NCBI GenBank assembly: GCA_021824635.1
Contig: JAKAKD010000039.1
Coordinates: 1 to 64,000 of the forward strand
DNA from: Bacteroidota bacterium
GTDB lineage: Bacteria > Bacteroidota > Ignavibacteria > Ignavibacteriales > Melioribacteraceae
Direction of reading: 5' to 3'
Length of the DNA: 64,000 nt
Part shown: piece after piece, positions 1 through 6,690 of the stretch
Layout: each line of letters begins with the position of its first letter
How positions within the stretch are numbered: the stretch's first letter is position 1
The notes under the pieces: generated by a model
Told to the model about the DNA's origin: nothing
Seen by the model: the letters and a program-made list of their open reading frames with translations, nothing else
Databases searched by the model: none
Program-made: the position numbers and the translations under genes

Positions 1-103
1 AATTTCGCAAAATCACGGAAAGCGTAGAATTCACGATCAAACTAGAAGGAAAAAAATTGCAGAGTGAAAGTAAGGGGATTTCATTTTGCAATCAAGGGAA
101 AAT

Positions 104-215
104 AAAATGTTCTATTAAAATACTTTATAAGAATTTCATATTGAAATGCCGTGAAATAATGGCTAATTCGTAAATATTTTTAAGCGTAATCTCTTATAAG
201 AAAAAAATGTTCTAT
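104..215. repeat. 12-bp direct repeat, exactly 100 bp apart
   Basis: The 12-mer AAAATGTTCTAT occurs at 104-115 and again at 204-215, close to the 3' end of the minus-strand regulator gene. Otherwise 1-218 holds no coding region that I can support, only AT-rich DNA and a weak stem (ATTGCA at 56-61 against TGCAAT at 87-92). In AT-rich DNA such a repeat may be chance. Confidence 0.3.
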
Positions 216-218
216 CTA

Positions 219-1547
219 TTATAATCCGTATAGCTTTCTTTTTCTCCAAAGTGTAGTTTCCGAAATACCAAGTATTCTTGCCGCCTCTTTTGTGTTGAGC
301 GCTATCTTCAATGTTTCTATTATATGCTCTTTTTCGAGATCTTCAATTTTTTGTTTTGGATAATCAACGTGCTTCGGTTTAAATAGCGTTATCTCGGAAG
401 GAAGGTATTCCGACTTAATAATATTGTCCTTTGCAAATACAAGTAATCGTTTTATAACCGTTTCTAATTCTCTAATGTTGCCGGGCCAGTCATAATCCGA
501 AAGAAGTTTTTTTGTGTCGTCAGAAATAATAATCTCTCTTTCTTTAGAATAATTTTTAATAAAATAATCGGTCAGTATAGGAATTTCATCTTTTCTTTCG
601 CGCAGAGGCGGAAGTTTTACTTTTATTCCGGCAATTCTGAAATAGAAGTCTTCCCGCAGAATTCCGGTGCTCAAATCTGCATCTACATTTCTATTTGTAG
701 CGCTGATAATTCGTATATCAATTTTATGAGTTATGCTTTCTCCCACTCTTTCAAATTCCATGCTTTGAAGAAACCGGAGAAGTTTTATCTGCATTGATTT
801 TGGAATTTCAGCCACTTCATCTAAAAAAACCGTTCCGGTATCGGCTAGTTCTAATCTTCCAATTCTATCTTTTATTGCGTTTGTAAACGCTCCTTTAATA
901 TGCCCGAATAATTCACTTTCAAAAAGATTTTCCGGGATGGCAGAACAATTAATAGTAATGAAAGGATTATTGCAGCGAGAACTGTTTTTATGAATGAACC
1001 GCGCTAGAACCTCTTTGCCTGTACCGCTTTCTCCTTCAATTAAAACGGGAATGTCGCTGTCCGCTACATCTTTTGCGGTTTTTAGAATTTCTTTCATCGT
1101 CAAGTTAGAGACAACAAAATTTTCGTCTTCAAATTTTTCTTCTATCTGATATGTAAGCCCTTTGATTTTTTTGCTCAAGCGGTGGTGTTCGTATACACGT
1201 TCGATTATATGAATAAATTCTTTATGCGTAAATGGTTTTGTGATATAATCGTATGCGCCATTTTTTATTGCTTCAACAGCAGATTCAATTGATCCGTGCG
1301 CTGTCATTAAAACAACGGTCGTGTCCGGCGATATTTTTTTAATCTCGCTTAGGACTTGCAATCCGTTCATCGGCTGCATTTTTAAATCTATAAACGCAAG
1401 GTCGAAATAAACTTCTTTGGCTCTTGCAAAAGCAAGGACGGGATTTGAAAAGACTTCCGGAGAATATCCCGAAGAACTCAAAGAAAGTTCGATTGTTTTT
1501 AAAATATTAATTTCGTCGTCTATTACTAAAATTTTTCCCTTATACAT
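219..1547 (-). CDS. sigma-54-dependent response regulator (NtrC family), GAFTNA variant
   Basis: Cytoplasmic transcription activator of the NtrC family, 442 aa. The receiver domain (about residues 5-115) has the acidic pair D10/D11 and the phosphoacceptor D54. A sigma-54 AAA+ domain follows, with Walker A GESGTGKE at 172-179 and Walker B near 240. A short C-terminal helix-turn-helix (about 400-442, containing EAARILGISETTLWRK) ends the protein. The loop that contacts sigma-54 reads GAFTNA at 219-224 where the family norm is GAFTGA; the other two sigma-54 activators in this window have the normal form. Its ATG overlaps the stop of the upstream kinase gene by one base (TAATG), so the pair is translationally coupled and should act as one two-component system. 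Target genes are unknown. Confidence 0.93.
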   Translation of the reverse strand: MYKGKILVIDDEINILKTIELSLSSSGYSPEVFSNPVLAFARAKEVYFDLAFIDLKMQPMNGLQVLSEIKKISPDTTVVLMTAHGSIESAVEAIKNGAYDYITKPFTHKEFIHIIERVYEHHRLSKKIKGLTYQIEEKFEDENFVVSNLTMKEILKTAKDVADSDIPVLIEGESGTGKEVLARFIHKNSSRCNNPFITINCSAIPENLFESELFGHIKGAFTNAIKDRIGRLELADTGTVFLDEVAEIPKSMQIKLLRFLQSMEFERVGESITHKIDIRIISATNRNVDADLSTGILREDFYFRIAGIKVKLPPLRERKDEIPILTDYFIKNYSKEREIIISDDTKKLLSDYDWPGNIRELETVIKRLLVFAKDNIIKSEYLPSEITLFKPKHVDYPKQKIEDLEKEHIIETLKIALNTKEAARILGISETTLWRKRKLYGL

Positions 1548-3388
1548 TATGCTGCCGGTAATTTAATTTGAAATGTGCTTCCCTGCCCTAAAGCGCTGAA
1601 AGCTTTAATCTCTCCATTGTGAAGTTCAATAATTTCTTTGGCTATTGATAAACCAAGCCCAAGGCTGCCGGGCGCCGTATCATCAATTTGAATAAATTTA
1701 TCAAATATTTTTTTCAGATTGTCCGGACTAATGCCAATTCCGGTATCGGAAATTTCTATTAATAAATTTTCTTCCGCCTTCGAAAATTTAACATTTATTT
1801 GTCCGCCTTTAGGTGTAAACCTTAGTGAATTTGAAACTAAGTTTTCAATGGCGCTGATTATATTATCGTAACTGCCGTTAATTTTTAATTCGTGGCTTTC
1901 ATCATTAATTAATAGAGTAATATTATTTTCTTTTGCTTGAATCGAAAATTTCTTCAGAATATGCTGGGCAAGTTTATGTGCTTCAAATTTTTCGAATTTT
2001 ACACGACCTATACTGGATTCAAGCTTGGTAAGTTCCAGAATTTCATATACAAGTTTATTCAGCCGTTCATAATCTTCTTTCATGGAAAGAACCAGTTCAT
2101 TCTGCTGAGCCGTAAGTTCACCAACAATTTTATCTTCAATAATACCAAGTGCCATTCCCAATGATGTTAAAGGCGTTTTCAGTTCGTGAGAAACTTTGGC
2201 AACGAACTCGGATTTCATTCTGTCTAACTCTTGATATTTGGTAATGTCGTTGAAAACAATTACCGTTCCCTTCATCTCGCTTTCGGGAATTTCCAGTGAC
2301 GCAGCTATTACCTTAAAATATTTTTGATTGCCGTCTCTATCCTTGACTTTCATAATATCGTCTTTCAAAAATCTTTCTTCTTGATCGGAATATTTTTTGC
2401 CGTTATGAATATTTTTATCCGGCGAGAGAAGCTTTTGAATTATCCCAAGATCAAAAAGTTCCGGCGGAAAAGATTCGTTAAATGTTTTGTTTGATAAAAT
2501 TATGTTAAAATATTCATCAACCAGCAAAACCGGCTCATTCATGCTTTCAATAATGAGTTCGGATTTTTTCTTCTCATATAAAATTTTGTTAAGATTTAGG
2601 CGTTCATAGACCTGAAGTTTCTCACTCATCTTGTTAAATTCTTCTGCCAGACTATTTATTTCATCGGCGTTTTCATCAATCTCTATCCGCTCGTCGAAAT
2701 GTCCTTCGGCAATATGAGTAACGGATTCACGCAGTCTTGTTATAGGCTTAACAATGTAATCGGAGAAACGAGATCCGAACGTTAAACTTATTCCTATTGC
2801 GCTGAAGAGAATTATAAGAATTGCAATCGTTGCGCTTTGAGTAATGTCTTTTACATGAGCGACCGAACTGTTCAACGATAGATGGTTAATCTCTAATATT
2901 CCATAATTAATTTTTTTGATTGCCTGAATTTCATTTACAAATCTGACGTAGTCTATTCTAAGTGCAGGATATTTTTCTGCGCGATAAATATTGTAATCAA
3001 TATTGTCTGATATATCTTTAAGAAAATTCTGGTATTCTACATTAAGCGAGTCTAAAATGTTTTTTTCCTCTTTAGTAATAACAGATACGCGCGCTCTGTC
3101 ATACCAGAAATAAAAGTCGTCTCTGTTCTTTTGAAACAGTCTTTCTCCGCGTTCAAAATTTTGATTGTACATTATAACAATTGCTTGAAGCTGTTCATCT
3201 AATGTCCTTCCAATATTATCTGCGGCAATAATGCTTGTATAATTTTCCTGCATTGTTTTTTTTATTGACTCGTTCAGATAATAAAAATTGTAAATACTCC
3301 AGAGTGTTGCAAAGAACATAATAAGCAGAATGACTGTAAAGCCGAGTAGAATTTTGCTGCGGAGACTTGTTGTGTATAAATTTATCAT
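1547..3388 (-). CDS. membrane sensor histidine kinase with HAMP and PAS domains
   Basis: Inner-membrane sensor kinase, 613 aa. Order of parts: TM1 at about 13-32, a roughly 150-residue helical periplasmic domain that resembles a four-helix-bundle sensor, TM2 at about 184-204, HAMP (about 207-260), PAS (about 275-385), HisKA with phosphorylated H401 in VSHELKTPL, and a HATPase domain with the G boxes DTGIGIS and GLGLS near the end. It lies directly upstream of the sigma-54 response regulator and its TAA overlaps that ATG, so it is the probable cognate kinase. The ATG at 3386-3388 faces the divergent aminopeptidase gene across about 145 bp. The ligand is unknown. Confidence 0.93.
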   Translation of the reverse strand: MINLYTTSLRSKILLGFTVILLIMFFATLWSIYNFYYLNESIKKTMQENYTSIIAADNIGRTLDEQLQAIVIMYNQNFERGERLFQKNRDDFYFWYDRARVSVITKEEKNILDSLNVEYQNFLKDISDNIDYNIYRAEKYPALRIDYVRFVNEIQAIKKINYGILEINHLSLNSSVAHVKDITQSATIAILIILFSAIGISLTFGSRFSDYIVKPITRLRESVTHIAEGHFDERIEIDENADEINSLAEEFNKMSEKLQVYERLNLNKILYEKKKSELIIESMNEPVLLVDEYFNIILSNKTFNESFPPELFDLGIIQKLLSPDKNIHNGKKYSDQEERFLKDDIMKVKDRDGNQKYFKVIAASLEIPESEMKGTVIVFNDITKYQELDRMKSEFVAKVSHELKTPLTSLGMALGIIEDKIVGELTAQQNELVLSMKEDYERLNKLVYEILELTKLESSIGRVKFEKFEAHKLAQHILKKFSIQAKENNITLLINDESHELKINGSYDNIISAIENLVSNSLRFTPKGGQINVKFSKAEENLLIEISDTGIGISPDNLKKIFDKFIQIDDTAPGSLGLGLSIAKEIIELHNGEIKAFSALGQGSTFQIKLPAA

Positions 3389-3534
3389 GAATTCAAGAAC
3401 TATTTAATTTCCACATATAAAATAGCTGATTGCTTTGCTTAAATAAACATCTTTTTATTAATTTGGTTTTGTTCAGCATGGTGCTATCTGCCGTTAGGGT
3501 GTTATCTAGAACAACAAAATATTCCTGTTTTTAA

Positions 3535-5226
3535 TTGAATCCTCACAATCTGTATTTTATCTTTCAAAAGAAATTTTCATTAAATGGAAGTTCCATTAAA
3601 ACTCTCTCAAAATATTTTTTCATTTATTCTCTTTTTACTATCAATCTCTTTGCTCAATTCGGCTCACAAGATTCCGGCGGCAAGCTTCCCCCCTTTCAAG
3701 CATGCTACGATGTTAAATTCTACGATATCAATCTGACAATTGATTTGAAAGAAAAAGCGATTGGCGGCAGTGTAACCATGCGCGCTGTTGCCGTAAATGA
3801 TTTAAATAAAATCTTAATTGACCTCGACAGCAGATATCAAATTGACGACGTTCAATCAATTACAAAAGACAAAAAAGAAATTGATTTGAAGTACACACAT
3901 GACAGCAACAAAGTCTGGATCAATTTTCCGGCAACTGTTAAAAAGGGAGAAACGTTCACAATAAAAACTACTTATGCAGGAATGCCTCGTATTGCGCAAA
4001 AACCGCCGTGGGATGACGGACTTGTTCTCGCCAAAAGCAAGGATGGAAAAGATTGGGCGACTTTAACCTGTCAAGGAGGCGGAGCCGATATTTGGTGGCC
4101 ATGCAAAGATCATCCTTCGGATGAACCGGATTCCGTCTCTCTTCATTTTACCGCATCCGCAGATTTAGTTCTGGTAAGTAACGGAAAATTTATTTCTTCA
4201 TCAGACAACAAAGACGGAACAAAAACTTGGAACTGGTTTGTCTCAACTCCAATCAATAATTACGGAGTAATATTTTATCTCGGGCCATACAAACGAATTG
4301 ATTATGATTACACAAGTGTAACTGGAGAAAAATTTCCATTCACAGTTTGGGTTCTACCGGAGAGTTACGATAAAGCAAAAGAACACGCGCCACAATTTTT
4401 AACTCACATGAGAGTATTCGAAGAACTCATTGGACCATATCCGTTCCGTGCAGATAAATATGCTGTCGTTGAAGCTCCGCATCTTGGCATGGAACAGCAA
4501 ACTGCAATTGCTTACGGATACGGCTGGAAAAATCATCCGCAATTTGCATTTGACTGGCTTCATAATCATGAATTCTCTCATGAGTGGTGGGGAAATCTTG
4601 TAACTTGTAAAGATTGGAGCGACTTCTGGATTCACGAAGGTCTTGGAACTTACATGCAGCCGCTTTATCTCGAAAAGGTTTTTGGCAAAAATGATTACTT
4701 TCGTTATATGAAAAGCATAAAACACTTTGCCAATAAAGTGCCTGTTGCGCCGCGCGGAGAAAAAACATCCGGAGAAAGTTACAGCAATGATACCTATTAT
4801 AAAGGAGCTTGGATTGTTCATACTCTTAGATATTATCTTGGCGATGAAATATTTTTTAAAGTTTTGAGAAGATGGGCTTATCTAACCGAAGAGATGGAAA
4901 TAATTACTGACGGCAGACAATGCCGGCTTGCTACAACCGATGAATTACTTGAGATCGCCGAAAAAATTTCCGACAAAAAATTGGATTGGTTCTTCGAAGT
5001 ATATTTAAGACATGCTTCTCTACCCAAACTAAATGCTGTTCGATCAGTGAATAAAATTGAATTGAGTTGGGAGACTGAAAATAATCTTCCATTCGTATTA
5101 CCAGTTGAAGTTAAACGCGCAGGAGAAATTCTACGCGTTGAGATGAAGAATGGAAAAGGCGAAATAGATATACCTGAAGGCGCAGACTTCATTGTAGATC
5201 CAAACGGATGGATTTTAATGAAATAG
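3535..5226 (+). CDS. M1 family metallo-aminopeptidase, secreted
   Basis: Zinc aminopeptidase of the M1 (gluzincin) family, probably exported. Counting from the TTG at 3535 (563 aa), the zinc motif HEFSH is at 345-349, the third ligand E368 lies in WIHEG, and a GMEQQ motif at about 318-322 takes the place of the family GAMEN exopeptidase motif. A hydrophobic stretch ending in NLFAQ looks like a signal peptide. It is shorter than full M1 enzymes (about 850 aa), as in the minimal bacterial forms lacking the C-terminal helical domain. The start is uncertain: no in-frame ATG exists; TTG 3535 gives an unusually long leader, while ATT at 3595 preceded by GGAAG would give a normal signal peptide. An out-of-frame ATG at 3584 could signal an indel. 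Confidence 0.9.
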   Translation: MNPHNLYFIFQKKFSLNGSSIKTLSKYFFIYSLFTINLFAQFGSQDSGGKLPPFQACYDVKFYDINLTIDLKEKAIGGSVTMRAVAVNDLNKILIDLDSRYQIDDVQSITKDKKEIDLKYTHDSNKVWINFPATVKKGETFTIKTTYAGMPRIAQKPPWDDGLVLAKSKDGKDWATLTCQGGGADIWWPCKDHPSDEPDSVSLHFTASADLVLVSNGKFISSSDNKDGTKTWNWFVSTPINNYGVIFYLGPYKRIDYDYTSVTGEKFPFTVWVLPESYDKAKEHAPQFLTHMRVFEELIGPYPFRADKYAVVEAPHLGMEQQTAIAYGYGWKNHPQFAFDWLHNHEFSHEWWGNLVTCKDWSDFWIHEGLGTYMQPLYLEKVFGKNDYFRYMKSIKHFANKVPVAPRGEKTSGESYSNDTYYKGAWIVHTLRYYLGDEIFFKVLRRWAYLTEEMEIITDGRQCRLATTDELLEIAEKISDKKLDWFFEVYLRHASLPKLNAVRSVNKIELSWETENNLPFVLPVEVKRAGEILRVEMKNGKGEIDIPEGADFIVDPNGWILMK

Positions 5227-5352
5227 CTGATGGGAAATATCATCGCACAATGAATCGTCCGGGTTTGAATTTTTATTTTTTCTGCTTTAACCTGTTGTCT
5301 ATAATTTGTTATAATTGCAAAAACATTTTCAATTAAATTGAGAACTTGATAT

Positions 5353-5715
5353 ATGAACGAAACACTCATTCTATTGTTGATTGGACTTGCTGCCGGAGTA
5401 GTTAGCGGCGTTTTAGGAATCGGCGGCGGCATTATAATTATTCCAATGCTAGTTGGATTCTTAGGTTATTCACAAAAAGAAGCACAGGGAACTTCTCTCG
5501 GATTATTATTACCTCCAATTGGAATTCTCGCTGTACTTAATTATTATAAAGCCGGTTACGTTAATTTACAAGCGGCTGGTCTTATGGTTATTACATTTAT
5601 CGTCGGAAGTTATTTCTCTTCAAAGTTGGCTGTAAATTTACCCGAAACCATTATAAAAAAAATTTTTGCAGTCTTTCTTCTGTTTTATGCCATAAAACTT
5701 TTTACTGAAAAGTGA
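5353..5715 (+). CDS. half-length TauE/SafE family membrane protein
   Basis: Integral membrane protein of the TauE/SafE (sulfite/anion exporter) family, 120 aa with about four hydrophobic helices. The signature GLAAGVVSGVLGIGGG near the N-terminus and the GTSLGLLLPP segment are typical of the first repeat of the family. Normal members have about 250 aa made of two such repeats, so this one is a half-size protein that would have to dimerise, or a family member truncated at its C-terminus. The following 32 bp lead straight into the EamA transporter gene on the same strand, so the two may be cotranscribed. The substrate cannot be told from the sequence. Confidence 0.8.
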   Translation: MNETLILLLIGLAAGVVSGVLGIGGGIIIIPMLVGFLGYSQKEAQGTSLGLLLPPIGILAVLNYYKAGYVNLQAAGLMVITFIVGSYFSSKLAVNLPETIIKKIFAVFLLFYAIKLFTEK

Positions 5716-5738
5716 TTTTCATGCATACATAAAAAATC

Positions 5739-5750
5739 GAGGTAAATATT
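5739..5750 (+). promoter_or_regulatory. Shine-Dalgarno sequence that places an ATT start codon
   Basis: GAGG at 5739-5742 is followed by five bases and then ATT at 5748. The frame is closed by a TAA at 5730, and no ATG, GTG or TTG occurs in this frame until 5877, which would remove the first transmembrane helix of the transporter. The good spacing makes ATT the best-supported start. Confidence 0.6.
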
Positions 5751-6641
5751 TTTTCAAAGCCGATTTCCAGAACAGCAGCAATTTTTCTTGCTCTCCTGGT
5801 TACATTTCTTTGGTCAACTTCATTCATAATAATTAAGTGGGGACTGCGTGATATTCCGCCGTTAACATATGCCGGTTTGCGTTATGTACTCGCCTTTCTT
5901 TGCCTTCTTCCATTTGCGTTGACTAAAAAAAGAATTGCTGAAATAAAAAGTTTAGACAAAAAAAATTGGATTCAATTAGCTCTACTCGGTTTTCTTTTTT
6001 ACACATTTACGCAGGGCACACAATTTATCGGGCTCTCTCTCCTTCCTGCAGTTACAGTTAGTTTGCTTCTGAACTTCACGCCAATAATTGTTGCCATAAT
6101 GGGAATTTTTCTTTTATCAGAAAAACCAACCATTCTTCAATGGTCGGGCACCTTTTTATTTATTGTCGGAATTCTGGTTTATTTTTATCCCGTGAATTTA
6201 CCGCCAGGCAGAGCACTGGGAATTGCTGTGATGTCAATCGGAGTTCTGGCAAATGCGGCATCATCAATCTTAGGACGCCGCATAAACCGGACCGGAAAAT
6301 TTGATCCGGTCACAGTTACATTAATCAGCATGGGCATTGGTTCAATTGTAATGCTGATAACCGGAATTACTTTTCAAGGATTACCTTCAATAAGTTTTAC
6401 AAATCTTCTTTTTCTTATCTGGCTGGCGGTTGTAAACACCGCATTTGCTTTCACAATATGGAATTTGACTTTACGTAACCTAACGGCAATGGAATCAAGC
6501 ATAATTAACGGAACGATGTTGATTCAGATTGCATTGCTTGCCTGGCTCTTTCTCGGTGAATCAATAACTATTGGCGAAGGAATCGGAATGTTCATTGCTT
6601 TCATTGGTGCGGTTATTGTTCAAATCAGAAGAAAGAATTAA
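5748..6641 (+). CDS. EamA/DMT superfamily exporter with probable ATT start
   Basis: Drug/metabolite transporter superfamily permease with two EamA repeats and about ten transmembrane helices, inner membrane. From ATT 5748 the protein is 297 aa, the usual family length. Its first residues include the typical DMT helix with FLWSTSFIIIKWGL, followed by PPLTYAGLRY; these would be lost if the first conventional start (TTG 5877, 254 aa) were used. Repeat 2 begins near the RALGIAVMSIGVLANAASSI segment. It follows the TauE/SafE gene by 32 bp. The ATG at 5721 in this frame opens only a three-codon ORF. The transported compound is unknown, as for most of this family. Confidence 0.85.
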   Translation: MFSKPISRTAAIFLALLVTFLWSTSFIIIKWGLRDIPPLTYAGLRYVLAFLCLLPFALTKKRIAEIKSLDKKNWIQLALLGFLFYTFTQGTQFIGLSLLPAVTVSLLLNFTPIIVAIMGIFLLSEKPTILQWSGTFLFIVGILVYFYPVNLPPGRALGIAVMSIGVLANAASSILGRRINRTGKFDPVTVTLISMGIGSIVMLITGITFQGLPSISFTNLLFLIWLAVVNTAFAFTIWNLTLRNLTAMESSIINGTMLIQIALLAWLFLGESITIGEGIGMFIAFIGAVIVQIRRKN

Positions 6642-6690
6642 CTTCCTCAATAGATAAACTCATTAACACAAATAATAAAAGAACAAAAAG

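Noticed and set aside
3584-3720. Plus-strand ATG at 3584 as the true start of the aminopeptidase
   Set aside because: It is out of frame and its ORF ends before the conserved region; it could matter only if an indel exists.
4399-4821. Minus-strand ORF of 140 codons inside the M1 aminopeptidase gene
   Set aside because: It lies antisense to the conserved zinc-binding region, has no RBS or recognisable domain, and is explained as a shadow of the real gene.
5877-6641. TTG at 5877 as start of the EamA transporter
   Set aside because: It would delete the conserved first membrane helix and has no matching RBS; the upstream ATT explains the sequence better.
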